A stretch of 15,824 nt of DNA from Streptosporangiaceae bacterium (lineage in GTDB: Bacteria; Actinomycetota; Actinomycetes; Streptosporangiales; Streptosporangiaceae): the NCBI GenBank assembly GCA_030038715.1, contig JASHSO010000442.1, positions 1 through 15,824 of the forward strand. Reading direction: 5' to 3'. The first letter of the stretch is position 1. Each line of letters opens with the position of its first letter. Position numbers and translations under genes: made by a program. Shown in pieces: positions 5,664 through 13,340 of the stretch. Below the pieces are notes generated by a model. That model did not search any database. It had not been told where the DNA came from and worked only from the letters and a program-made list of their open reading frames with translations.

Positions 5664-6758
5664 ATGCGATGGGACTCGCTACTGACCGCCGAGGACGAGC
5701 CCGACGGTGAGTCCGGCGATGAGTCCGGCGGTGAGTCCGCCCTGCGCCGGCCGACGCGGCGCAGTCAGGCGCCGCTCACGCTGTTTGACCGCGCGTCGGT
5801 CGCGAGGACGTTCGAGACGCCCGGGTTTGCCGGCATGACCTTCTACGAGGTCCAGGCGAAGTCGATCATCAACCGGGTACCGGCATCCGCCCGGGTCCCG
5901 TTCAGCTGGACCATCAATCCGTATCGCGGCTGCCAGCACGCATGTGCCTATTGCTTTGCCCGGAATACGCATACCTACCTCGACCTAGACGCGGGCCGGG
6001 ACTTTGACAGCAAGGTCGTGGTCAAGGTCAACGCGGCGGACTTGCTGCGCCGGGAGCTGGCCGCGCCGCGGTGGCGGGGCGAGCACATCGCGATGGGCAC
6101 GAATGTCGACTGCTACCAGCGGGCCGAGGGCAGGTACCGGCTGATGCCCGGCATCATCGAGGCGCTCGCCGCAGCCGCAAATCCGTTTTCCATCCTCACC
6201 AAGGGCACGCTCGTCCTGCGCGACGCCGATCTGCTCGCCCGCGCGGCGGAGGTAACCGACGTCGGGCTCAACGTGTCCGCCGGAATTATCGACAAATCTA
6301 TTTCTCGATCTCTAGAGCCCGGCGCGCCCGATCCCGACCGGCGGCTCAGCGTGTGCGCCGCGCTGAACAGGCGAGGCCTGCCGTGCGGCGTGCTGATGGG
6401 TCCGGTCGTGCCGTTCCTCACAGACTCCCCCGACCAGCTCGACCTGGCCGTCCGGAAGATCGCCGCGGCGGGAGCCGTGCACGTGAGCCCGATCGTGCTG
6501 CACCTGCGGCCTGGCGCCCGCGAGTGGTTCCTTGGCTGGCTGCGCCGACACCACCCCGAGTTGCTCGGCGCGTATCGCGACTTGTACGGCACCGGCGCGT
6601 ACGCGCCAGCGGTCTACCAGCGCCGCGTCGCCCAGCAGGTCGCCCGGCTGGCCAGCCAGTACGGCGTGGGCAGGGCAAGCCCGGCCGCCGCCCGCCGGGT
6701 GCAGCCGTCCGGGCCAACGCGCCCCGTCCAGGTCGGGGTTCAGCTCTCGCTGCTGTGA
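5664..6758 (+). CDS. Rv2578c-family radical SAM protein, SOS-controlled
   Basis: 364 aa from ATG 5664; the start is fixed by the leaderless promoter, and longer readings from 5478 would run through the promoter and SOS box. The radical SAM cluster motif is [13 protein letters not shown] with C90, C94 and C97, giving a [4Fe-4S] cluster that cleaves SAM to a 5'-deoxyadenosyl radical. Family hallmarks shared with Rv2578c include THxYLD, DFDxxVVVK, the [19 protein letters not shown] stretch, SILTKGTL and LHLRxGxxxWF. The family is annotated as SplB-like (spore photoproduct lyase/DNA repair photolyase-like), but its substrate is unproven. Some relatives carry an intein; none is seen here. An N-terminal low-complexity acidic insert ([11 protein letters not shown]) is encoded by a 12-bp tandem repeat. 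The SOS box suggests a DNA-damage role. Confidence 0.9.
   Translation: MRWDSLLTAEDEPDGESGDESGGESALRRPTRRSQAPLTLFDRASVARTFETPGFAGMTFYEVQAKSIINRVPASARVPFSWTINPYRGCQHACAYCFARNTHTYLDLDAGRDFDSKVVVKVNAADLLRRELAAPRWRGEHIAMGTNVDCYQRAEGRYRLMPGIIEALAAAANPFSILTKGTLVLRDADLLARAAEVTDVGLNVSAGIIDKSISRSLEPGAPDPDRRLSVCAALNRRGLPCGVLMGPVVPFLTDSPDQLDLAVRKIAAAGAVHVSPIVLHLRPGAREWFLGWLRRHHPELLGAYRDLYGTGAYAPAVYQRRVAQQVARLASQYGVGRASPAAARRVQPSGPTRPVQVGVQLSLL
5706..5741 (+). repeat. 12-bp tandem repeat, three units, in the radical SAM gene
   Basis: Units GGTGAGTCCGGC, GATGAGTCCGGC and GGTGAGTCCGCC encode [12 protein letters not shown]. They differ by one or two bases, keep the frame, and lie before the conserved domain, so copy number could vary without breaking the enzyme. 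Confidence 0.8.
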
Positions 6759-6844
6759 CCCCTGGCCGTCGTTGCTCTGCCGAGCGGCGTCTAGTCTTGA
6801 CCGGAGCCCGGACGCTCCACGCTCGCACATGATGACGAGGACCA

Positions 6845-7342
6845 GTGCCCAGCTCCCAGCCGACCCTCACGAAGCCGATCGAGACCAGGCGGCCGCACAG
6901 CGGCTCCGGGCCTGGCGCGGCCGACATCGCTGCCGTCGCTATCGGCGGCGGCCTCGGCAGTGTTGCGCGCTACCTGCTGGGGGCCGCATTCCCCGCGGGC
7001 AGCGGCTTCCCGTGGGCGATCTTCGCCGTGAACGTGTCCGGCTGCTTCTGCCTCGGGCTGCTGATGATCTACCTGCTCGAAGTCTGGCCGCCCCGCAGGT
7101 ACCTGCGGCCGCTGCTGGCGATTGGTCTGCTCGGCGGCTACACGACGTTCTGCACCTACGCGGCTGGCGTCATGCTGCTGCTGACCGGCCGAGCCGCGGC
7201 CCTGGCCGACGCCTACGCATTGACCAGCATCCTGGCGGCGCTCGTTGCCGTATGGGCCGGCCTCAAGTGCGGCCGGGCAGCCGCCCGGCGGCCGGCCCGG
7301 CTCGGCAGGGCCGACCACGCGAGAGGCGGCCGGAGGACATGA
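6845..7342 (+). CDS. crcB: Fluoride channel FluC/CrcB, first paralog
   Basis: 165 aa, GTG start with GAGG four nt upstream. Four membrane helices (about 28-46, 56-80, 88-110, 118-140) carry the FluC signatures: AVNVSG with pore Asn63, and GGYTTFCTY with the phenylalanine-box positions F102 and Y105. The usual second Phe is Tyr here. FluC dimers export fluoride passively in the inner membrane. The N-terminus (25 extra residues with K, RR) and C-terminus ([15 protein letters not shown]) are strongly basic, predicting both ends in the cytoplasm. First gene of a three-gene operon; its stop overlaps the DUF190 start (ATGA). It begins 86 bp after the radical SAM gene. No fluoride riboswitch was recognised upstream. 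Confidence 0.9.
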   Translation: MPSSQPTLTKPIETRRPHSGSGPGAADIAAVAIGGGLGSVARYLLGAAFPAGSGFPWAIFAVNVSGCFCLGLLMIYLLEVWPPRRYLRPLLAIGLLGGYTTFCTYAAGVMLLLTGRAAALADAYALTSILAALVAVWAGLKCGRAAARRPARLGRADHARGGRRT

Positions 7343-7680
7343 GGCTGGAAGGGGCTGCCCGGCGGATCACCATCTTCATCGGCGAGTCCGACCGCTACAA
7401 CCACAAGCCTCTGTACGCCGAGATCGTGCACCGCGCCCACCGGCGCGGGCTGGCCGGCGCCAGCGTGTTCCGCGGCCTGGAGGGTTTCGGGGCATCCTCC
7501 CGCATCCATACCAGCCGGCTGCTGTCGCTGAGCGAGGACCTGCCGCTCGCCATCATCATCGTGGACACCGCGGAGCGGGCTGACGCGTTCCTCGACGAGG
7601 TGGCCGACCTGGTCACCGGCGGCCTTGTGATCGTCGACGATGTCCAGGTGCATGCCTATACCGGCGGCAGCAGCCCGTGA
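7339..7680 (+). CDS. DUF190 (UPF0166) PII-like protein of the fluoride operon
   Basis: 113 aa, ATG start overlapping the crcB stop; GGAGG sits just upstream. It matches DUF190 almost throughout: [60 protein letters not shown] and [13 protein letters not shown]. The family has a PII-like ferredoxin fold and is commonly encoded next to crcB genes, where a regulatory or sensing role is assumed but not established. Soluble and cytoplasmic. Its stop overlaps the second crcB start (GTGA), so all three genes are translationally coupled and should be made in fixed ratio. Confidence 0.9.
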   Translation: MRLEGAARRITIFIGESDRYNHKPLYAEIVHRAHRRGLAGASVFRGLEGFGASSRIHTSRLLSLSEDLPLAIIIVDTAERADAFLDEVADLVTGGLVIVDDVQVHAYTGGSSP

Positions 7681-8069
7681 TCGTGCTTGCTGTGCTAGCT
7701 GGCGGCATGCTCGGCGCGCCCGCCAGGTACCTGGCCGACCGAGCGCTCCAGGCCAGGCATGACAGCGTGTTCCCGTGGGGCACGTTCGCTGTCAACATGA
7801 CCGGGTCGGTGCTGTTTGGATTCCTGCTCGGCGCGCAGCGTCATCTGGGCCTGCCCTCGGCCGGCTTCGCGGTGCTGGGTACGGGTTTCTGCGGCGGGCT
7901 AACGACGTTCTCGACGTTCGGGTACGAGACCTTGAGGCTGCTCGAGGACGGCGCGGTCGGTGAGGCCGGGATCAACGTGATCGGCAGTCTCGCTGTCGGC
8001 GTGCTGCTGGCCTGGCTCGGCTTCAAGCTGGCCGGCGCGCTCTTAGCCGCGACTCTCCCGGCATCCTGA
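7677..8069 (+). CDS. crcB: Fluoride channel FluC/CrcB, second paralog
   Basis: 130 aa, GTG start in a 4-bp overlap with DUF190. Four membrane helices with FAVNMTG (pore Asn40) and the canonical [12 protein letters not shown] (phenylalanine box F78, F81). Unlike the first paralog it has almost no tail, and its positive charges lie in loops 1 and 3 ([19 protein letters not shown]), predicting both ends outside. The two paralogs therefore have opposite predicted topologies, as expected for a FluC heterodimer built from two fixed-orientation subunits. The operon ends here; menF starts 45 bp further. Confidence 0.92.
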   Translation: MIVLAVLAGGMLGAPARYLADRALQARHDSVFPWGTFAVNMTGSVLFGFLLGAQRHLGLPSAGFAVLGTGFCGGLTTFSTFGYETLRLLEDGAVGEAGINVIGSLAVGVLLAWLGFKLAGALLAATLPAS

Positions 8070-8081
8070 GCCCTCCGTCGG

Positions 8082-8106
8082 ACGGGCAGTTACCCGCCCG
8101 TAAAGT
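8082..8106 (+). promoter_or_regulatory. Short hairpin plus possible -10 before menF
   Basis: ACGGGC (8082-8087) and GCCCGT (8096-8101) form a 6-bp inverted repeat after the fluoride operon. TAAAGT (8101-8106) follows directly and ends 8 nt before GTG 8115, so it may be a -10 for a near-leaderless menF. Both readings are weak. Confidence 0.3.
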
Positions 8107-8114
8107 TGATTGCC

Positions 8115-9368
8115 GTGGGAGCCGACCAGGAGAGCCACGCTGACCCCGGACCGGACGGGCTGACTGTCCGCACGGTCAGGGTGGACGATTCCGGCGATCT
8201 GCTGTCGCGCCTGCCGAGCGGCTCGGTCTCGGCCTGGATCCGTGCGGGGGACGGCCTTGTCGGCTGGGGCGAGGCCGCCAGGCTGACGATGCCCGCTGGC
8301 GTCGACAGGTTCGCGGCTGGCGAGAAATGGCTGGCCGAGCTTTTCGAGAGCGCTGCGGTATCGGACGAGGTAGCGGCTCCCGGCACCGGGCCCGTGGCCT
8401 TCGGCAGCTTCACCTTCGATCCAGCCGCCGAGGGCTCGGTCCTCATCGTGCCGGCCACGGTCCTCGGCCGCAGGCTGGGCTCAGCGTGGCTGACCACGGT
8501 CACTGGCGCTGGCCGCCCGGCGGTGCCGGAGGTCACAACCCCGGTCGCACCCGCCGAGGTCCGGTGGAGCGACGGCAGCCGCACGGCGCTGCAGTGGGAG
8601 CAGGCGGTCTGTGCCGCGGTGGCGCGGATCAGGGCAGGCGAGTTGCGTAAGGTCGTGCTCGCCAGAGACCTGCAGGCGACCGCGTCGGGCGACATCGACG
8701 TCCGGGTGCTGCTAACCCGGCTTGCCGCACGGGCACCCGATTGCTACACCTTCGCGTGTGCCGGGCTGGTCGGCGCAACGCCGGAACTGCTGATCCGCCG
8801 AGAAGGCCAGGTGATCAGTTCGCTGGTGCTGGCCGGCACGATGGCCCGCGGCGGCAGCAAGGCCGACGACGAGGCGCTGGCATCGGCACTGCTCAGCTCG
8901 GCCAAGAACGCCGAGGAACACCGCTACACAGTCGATTCGGTACGCGACGCCCTGGCCCCTATCTGCGCACAGCTGAGCGTCGATCCGGCCCCGTTCCTGC
9001 TGCAGATGGCGGACTACCAGCACCTGGCGACGTCGGTGACCGGCACGCTTGCCAGGGACGCGTCGGCACTGGCTCTGGCCGCGCGGCTGCACCCCACGGC
9101 CGCTATCTGCGGTACCCCGACCGACGTTGCGATGGAGCTGATCAGGGAACTGGAAGGGATGGACCGCGGCCGGTACGCGGGCCCGGTCGGCTGGGTGGAC
9201 TGGCGCGGCAACGGCGAGTGGGGTATCGCGCTGCGCTGCGGCGAGGTCGACCGAAGGCGGGCCAGGCTGTTCGCCGGCTGTGGCATCGTGGCCGGCTCGG
9301 AGGCCAATGCCGAGCTCGCCGAGGCGGAGACGAAATTCCGCCCGATGCGGCGGGCCCTGGAGGGATAG
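8115..9368 (+). CDS. menF: Isochorismate synthase
   Basis: 417 aa from GTG 8115; TTG 8106 is the alternative, and neither has a ribosome-binding site. Chorismate-binding family: RKVVLARDL with the likely base K179, GATPELLI with the likely acid E224, LAGTMARG at 240-247, SSAKNAEEHRYTVDSVR, LHPTAAICGTP, and the C-terminal YAGPVGWVDWRGNGEWGIALR. It converts chorismate to isochorismate, the first step of menaquinone synthesis. The men neighbours (menD, menC, menE) favour MenF over siderophore isochorismate or salicylate synthases. Cytoplasmic, Mg-dependent. It is followed after 14 bp by an FAD oxidase-like gene that may be co-transcribed. Confidence 0.88.
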   Translation: MGADQESHADPGPDGLTVRTVRVDDSGDLLSRLPSGSVSAWIRAGDGLVGWGEAARLTMPAGVDRFAAGEKWLAELFESAAVSDEVAAPGTGPVAFGSFTFDPAAEGSVLIVPATVLGRRLGSAWLTTVTGAGRPAVPEVTTPVAPAEVRWSDGSRTALQWEQAVCAAVARIRAGELRKVVLARDLQATASGDIDVRVLLTRLAARAPDCYTFACAGLVGATPELLIRREGQVISSLVLAGTMARGGSKADDEALASALLSSAKNAEEHRYTVDSVRDALAPICAQLSVDPAPFLLQMADYQHLATSVTGTLARDASALALAARLHPTAAICGTPTDVAMELIRELEGMDRGRYAGPVGWVDWRGNGEWGIALRCGEVDRRRARLFAGCGIVAGSEANAELAEAETKFRPMRRALEG

Positions 9369-9372
9369 CGCG

Positions 9373-9403
9373 GCTGGCTACCATGGGCCGCATGGTAGCC
9401 AGC
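9373..9403. repeat. Perfect 13-bp inverted repeat over the start codons of the FAD oxidoreductase gene
   Basis: GCTGGCTACCATG (9373-9385) and CATGGTAGCCAGC (9391-9403) are exact reverse complements around the 5-nt loop GGCCG. The repeat begins 5 bp after the menF stop. Each arm contains one candidate ATG (9383, 9392), and a third candidate GTG (9407) lies 3 nt after it. It could be an operator or an mRNA hairpin that hides the start codons. No T-run, so a simple terminator is less likely. Confidence 0.85.
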
Positions 9404-10528
9404 GTCGTGACCAGCGCCCGTGTGGTTGTCGTAGGCGGCGGCATCGTCGCGGCGAGCGTTGCCTACCACCTCGCGCTGCGCGGCGTCGAAGTGGTCGTCG
9501 TTGACGACGACCACGCCGGAGCAGCGACCGCTGCTGGCGCGGGCATCATCTGCCCGTGGCGCGCGCACGCCGATGACGCCCGCTACCGGCTGTCAGCCGC
9601 GGGCGCGCGCTACTATCCGCAGCTCGTCGCCCTGCTCGCCGCCGACGGCGAGACCGAGACTGGCTATGCCACGGTCGGGGCGCTGTGCGTGGCACCGGAC
9701 GCCAGCGCCCTGCAGCCCCTGGCGGACAGGCTGCGCGCGCGCCGGGAGAACACTCCCGAGATCGGCGACATCACAGATCTCCAGCCCGGCGAGCCGACCA
9801 GGCTGTTCCCGCCGCTGGCTCCGAACTTGGCGGCGGTCTTGGTCAGCGGCGGTGGCCGCGTCGACGGCCGCGCGATCACGGCCAGCATGCTTCGCGCCGC
9901 CGTCCGTCATGGCGCCGTCACAATACGCGGCACTGCCACGCTCGATCAGGCCGGCCAGCAGGTGCGAGGCGTGCTCGTGGGCGCCGACCGCGTCCGGGCT
10001 GACGTTGTGGTCGTCGCGGCGGGCGCCTGGACCGCGCAGGTCTGCGCGGGTTTCGGCGCGGAGCTGCCGATCGGCCCGCAGCGCGGGCAGATCGTGCATG
10101 CCTGCATGGCCGGCACCGATACCTCGTCATGGCCCGCGGTGCTTCCGGCCGGGGACCCCTACCTGCTTGCCTTTCCCGGCGGCAGGGTCGTCTTCGGCGC
10201 CACCCGCGAGCACGCGGGCTTCGACTACCGGACGACGATCGGTGGGATCGGCGGGCTGCTTCCTGCAGCTCTGGCGGTGGCCCCCGGCCTAGGCGCGGCC
10301 ACGATGCTCGAGACCAGGGTGGGCTTCCGGCCGGTGACGCAGGACGGGTGGCCGCTGCTCGGGTGGCTGACCGACGGGCTTGTCGTCGCGGCGGGGAACG
10401 GTGCCGAAGGCCTGACGGCGGGCCCCGTCACCGGCCGTGCCGCCGCGGCGCTCGCGCTGGGCGAGAAGCCGGCGGGTTACCTGGCCGCGTTCGATCCGAT
10501 GCGCTTCCAGGCCGCTGCCCGTTTCTAG
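9383..10528 (+). CDS. FAD-dependent oxidoreductase, DAO family (glycine/D-amino-acid oxidase-like)
   Basis: 381 aa from ATG 9383; ATG 9392 and GTG 9407 are in frame and equally possible, since no start has a proper ribosome-binding site. The N-terminal FAD Rossmann motif is RVVVVGGGIVAASVAYHLALRGVEVVVVDD, with Ala replacing the third Gly of GxGxxG. Next come AGAGIICPW, a mid-domain GGGRVDGRAITASMLRAAVRHGA, VVVVAAGAWT, PQRGQIVH, and the C-terminal RPVTQDGWPLLGW...GLVVAAGNGAEGLTAGP closing the FAD site. This is the glycine oxidase/sarcosine oxidase/D-amino-acid dehydrogenase architecture; substrate unknown. It follows menF by 14 bp and converges on menD with only 2 bp between stops. No known menaquinone step needs it. 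Confidence 0.85.
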   Translation: MGRMVASVVTSARVVVVGGGIVAASVAYHLALRGVEVVVVDDDHAGAATAAGAGIICPWRAHADDARYRLSAAGARYYPQLVALLAADGETETGYATVGALCVAPDASALQPLADRLRARRENTPEIGDITDLQPGEPTRLFPPLAPNLAAVLVSGGGRVDGRAITASMLRAAVRHGAVTIRGTATLDQAGQQVRGVLVGADRVRADVVVVAAGAWTAQVCAGFGAELPIGPQRGQIVHACMAGTDTSSWPAVLPAGDPYLLAFPGGRVVFGATREHAGFDYRTTIGGIGGLLPAALAVAPGLGAATMLETRVGFRPVTQDGWPLLGWLTDGLVVAAGNGAEGLTAGPVTGRAAAALALGEKPAGYLAAFDPMRFQAAARF

Positions 10529-10530
10529 CG

Positions 10531-12267
10531 TTATATGACCCTGTCTACGGCGGCGCTGCAGGCCTGCGCGATTGCCGCGCGAAGCTTCGCGCCCGCCGAC
10601 CGATCGGTCTGCACTTCGACGAGGTGTAGCCCCGGCCCGGCCAGCGCGGCCCGCAGGCCAAGTGGCTTATCGAGTCGGCGATAGGGCAGCCCGGCCGCGC
10701 CTGCCAGCTGCTCAATATTGGTCCCGTGCGGGGTCGCGAAGACCCGCTCGAATGAGTCAGGGAAGGCGGCCTGCTCAAGGCCGGAGAAGATACCTCCGCC
10801 GTCGTTGTTGACGATCACCAGGCAGAGGTCCGGACGCGGCTCGGCCGGCCCGATCAGCAATCCAGGCGCGTCATGCAGCAGCGCAAGGTCACCGAGCAGC
10901 GCGGCAGCCGGCCCCCCGCCGGCCGCCTGATGGGCCAGGGCGGCACCGATCGACGCGGAAACCAGCCCGTCGATCCCGCTCGTGCCGCGATTGGCCAGCA
11001 CTCGCAGCCCGTCACGCGGCGCCATGTGCCGGTCGAGGTCCCTGGCGGGCATGCTGGATGCCACCCACAGCAAGGCGTCGGCCGACAGCGCAGCCGCAAG
11101 CTCACGTGCCAGCAGCGGTTCGCTCAGCTCGTCGTCCCCGTCTAGGACCGCGTTGGCCGCCGCGCTGGCGGCAGCGTCCGCCGCCAGCCACGACTCCAGC
11201 CAGCTGGGCCGCGGCGAGCGTCGCCGGGGGAGGTCGGCGGTGCGCAGCCGGAGGCCGGTCACCACCTCGGTCCCGCTGCGCCCCGGGTCGGCCCAGCGTC
11301 CCCTGGCCTGGGCGACGATGACGTGCCGGACAGATGCCCCGCTGGCGGCACGCAGCACCGACAGCTGCCCGCGAGACAGGCCAGGGCGGCCGGCGGAGAT
11401 GATCAGGTCTGGCCGATGCCGGTCCATGAAGCGCGCAGAATCGAGCAGGTATTGGTAGCTGCACAGCGCAACCGGGCCGCGGCGGGCAGCCGATGAGGGC
11501 TCAGCGAGCAGCGGCCAGCCGGCTGCCGCCGCCAGGCTGGCCAGTGCGCCGCCGTCAGCCGCCCCGTCCCCGCAGATGACGATGCCGCGCTCGGTCCAGT
11601 CGATCTCAGTCGGCTCGCCGGCTGCGCGCGCCGGTGAGAAGACAGTCCAGGGCGCACCGCCTGGCCTTCCATCCAGCGGCTCAGGCCAAGCGCGGCCGCG
11701 TTCGGGCTCGCCCGAATCGGGTACCAGCGGCTCACGTAGCGGCACATTCAGGTGCACCGGGCCCGCCGTACCGAGCGCATTCCCGCTCGAAACAGCCCAG
11801 GCGCGGGACGCCAGCGAGCGCCAGTACCCGACCTGCCCGGGCCTGTCCTCGGGGGCACCTGTCTCGCAGAACCAGCGGACCGCATTCCCGTACAGCTTGA
11901 TCTGGTCGATTGTCTGATTGGCACCGGTGCCACGCAGTTCCGGCGGCCGATCGGCAGTCAGCACGATCAGCGGCACGCACGCCTCGTCAGCCTCGATCAC
12001 TGCTGCGTGGAAGTGCGCGGCAGCGGTTCCCGACGTGCACACCACAACGGCCGGCCTGCCAGCCGCCTTAGCCAGCCCCAGGGCCAGGAACGCGGCGGAC
12101 CGCTCATCGATCCGCACGTGCAGCCGCAGCGGTCCCGCCGATGATGCGGCGTGCAACGCCATGGCCAGCGGCGCGCTACGCGAGCCGGGCGCGATCACCG
12201 CCTCGCGAAGCCCGCACCTGACCAGCTCGTCCACGACCACCGTGGCGAATGCCGTCGACGGGTTCAC
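10531..12267 (-). CDS. menD: SEPHCHC synthase, MenD
   Basis: 578 aa, GTG start with GGGGAG upstream; begins NPSTAFATVVVDELVRCGL, typical for MenD. A ThDP-dependent enzyme that joins 2-oxoglutarate (after decarboxylation) to isochorismate. N-terminal PYR domain with VIAPGSRSAPLA, then VVCTSGTAAAHFHAAVIEA and LIVLTADRPPELRGTGANQTIDQ. The C-terminal ThDP/Mg motif is GDLALLHD followed by LCLVIVNNDGGGIFS. Length is normal. It starts 19 bp after the menC stop on the same strand, so menC-menD form an operon. Its 3' end converges with the FAD oxidoreductase gene with a 2-bp gap and no terminator in between. Confidence 0.95.
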   Translation of the reverse strand: MNPSTAFATVVVDELVRCGLREAVIAPGSRSAPLAMALHAASSAGPLRLHVRIDERSAAFLALGLAKAAGRPAVVVCTSGTAAAHFHAAVIEADEACVPLIVLTADRPPELRGTGANQTIDQIKLYGNAVRWFCETGAPEDRPGQVGYWRSLASRAWAVSSGNALGTAGPVHLNVPLREPLVPDSGEPERGRAWPEPLDGRPGGAPWTVFSPARAAGEPTEIDWTERGIVICGDGAADGGALASLAAAAGWPLLAEPSSAARRGPVALCSYQYLLDSARFMDRHRPDLIISAGRPGLSRGQLSVLRAASGASVRHVIVAQARGRWADPGRSGTEVVTGLRLRTADLPRRRSPRPSWLESWLAADAAASAAANAVLDGDDELSEPLLARELAAALSADALLWVASSMPARDLDRHMAPRDGLRVLANRGTSGIDGLVSASIGAALAHQAAGGGPAAALLGDLALLHDAPGLLIGPAEPRPDLCLVIVNNDGGGIFSGLEQAAFPDSFERVFATPHGTNIEQLAGAAGLPYRRLDKPLGLRAALAGPGLHLVEVQTDRSAGAKLRAAIAQACSAAVDRVI

Positions 12268-12286
12268 TGGACGTTCTCCCCGCTGC

Positions 12287-13291
12287 TCAGCACACGGGCC
12301 GGGCCCGGCCGCAGGATCCTTGCTGGAACTGAGCGGGCAGGTACCGTGCGGCCGCCACCAGCCTGGCCCGCCAGGCTGCCGGATCGACCTCCCATCGGGA
12401 CAGCTCCGCTGGATCGACCGCCGCCCGCCTGACCGGCAGCGCGCCGCCCTGCTCGTGCAGCGGCTCGCCCGTCACGTCCCCGGCGAGCAGGCTCATCGTG
12501 GCAAGGCCGCAGGCGAAGTCCAGCGCCGGCAGCGCTGCGGCCAGCGCCACGCCGGCGGCCAGCCCCACCGATGTCTCGACGGCGCTGGACACGACCGCCG
12601 GGAGGCCGCAGGCCTCGGCCACCCGCAGGGCAGCCCGGACGCCGCCGAGTGGCTGAGCCTTGAGCACGACGATGTCGGCCGCCCCGGCCGCCCGCACCGA
12701 GACCGGGTCCTCGGCACGCCGGATCGACTCATCGGCTGCCAGCGGCACTGCCACCTGTCGTCTCAGCTCAGCCAGCTCGGCCACGGTCGCGCACGGCTGC
12801 TCGGCGTATTCCAGGCCGAAGCGCGCGAGGGCCCGCAGCATCGCGGCGGCGTGCGCGACGTCCCAGCCGCCGTTGGCGTCGACCCGGATGCGCCCGCCGG
12901 GGCCGATCGCGTCCCGCACGGCTTCGACCCTGGCGATATCGTCGCCGTCAGCCTGGCCCGGCTCGGCTACCTTGACCTTGGCAGTGCGGCAGCCCGAGCG
13001 TGCCACGATCGCGTGCGCCTGCTCGGGCGCGACTGCCGGTACCGTGACGTTCACCGGAATGCTGTCGCGGGCGGGCGCTGGCCAGCCGATAGCTGCTGAT
13101 TCCAGCGCGCACGCCAGCCAGCGCGCGCACTCGCGCGGGCCGTACTCCCCGAAGGGCGAGAACTCACCCCAGCCGGCCGGCCCGTGCAGCAGCGCACCCT
13201 CGCGCAGCGTGATGCCGCGGAACCGGGTCGGCATAGGGATGGCGTACGCCCGTAGCGTCGGCAGCAACTCGGCGGCGAGCCCGTCGACCAC
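12287..13291 (-). CDS. menC: o-Succinylbenzoate synthase, MenC
   Basis: 334 aa, GTG start with GGGAGGG upstream. Enolase superfamily enzyme that dehydrates SHCHC to o-succinylbenzoate. All catalytic and metal residues are in place: KVK (K105, K107), D138 in RVDANGG, E164 in EQP, D187 in ADES and K211 in VLKAQPLGG. The N-terminal capping part includes GWGEFSPFGEY. First gene of the menC-menD operon; divergent from menE across 49 bp, so the three genes probably share a control region. The last about 20 residues (QQGSCGRARPVC) look like an unconserved tail. Confidence 0.93.
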   Translation of the reverse strand: MVDGLAAELLPTLRAYAIPMPTRFRGITLREGALLHGPAGWGEFSPFGEYGPRECARWLACALESAAIGWPAPARDSIPVNVTVPAVAPEQAHAIVARSGCRTAKVKVAEPGQADGDDIARVEAVRDAIGPGGRIRVDANGGWDVAHAAAMLRALARFGLEYAEQPCATVAELAELRRQVAVPLAADESIRRAEDPVSVRAAGAADIVVLKAQPLGGVRAALRVAEACGLPAVVSSAVETSVGLAAGVALAAALPALDFACGLATMSLLAGDVTGEPLHEQGGALPVRRAAVDPAELSRWEVDPAAWRARLVAAARYLPAQFQQGSCGRARPVC

Positions 13292-13305
13292 CGCTCACCC
13301 TCCCG

Positions 13306-13333
13306 TTGCTGTCTGACCTGCCCGGATTAACCT
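13306..13333 (+). promoter_or_regulatory. Leaderless-type promoter of menE
   Basis: TAACCT (13328-13333) fits TAnnnT and lies 7 nt before the GTG at 13341, matching leaderless spacing; menE has no ribosome-binding site. TTGCTG (13306-13311) at 16 bp is a weak -35. The 49-bp gap also has to hold the divergent menC promoter. Confidence 0.5.
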
Positions 13334-13340
13334 TACGACC

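Noticed and set aside
5664..6758. Intein within the radical SAM gene
   Set aside because: Some family members carry one, but here the domain is continuous through [13 protein letters not shown] and the normal length of 364 aa leaves no room.
6759..6844. Fluoride (crcB) riboswitch upstream of the first crcB gene
   Set aside because: The conserved riboswitch core sequences and pseudoknot layout were not recognisable in the 86-bp gap.
8741..10528. 595-aa open frame joining menF territory to the FAD oxidoreductase
   Set aside because: The first 200 or so residues are an Arg/Gly/Pro-rich out-of-frame shadow of menF. The flavoprotein family begins at the Rossmann motif after 9383, so this is not a fusion.
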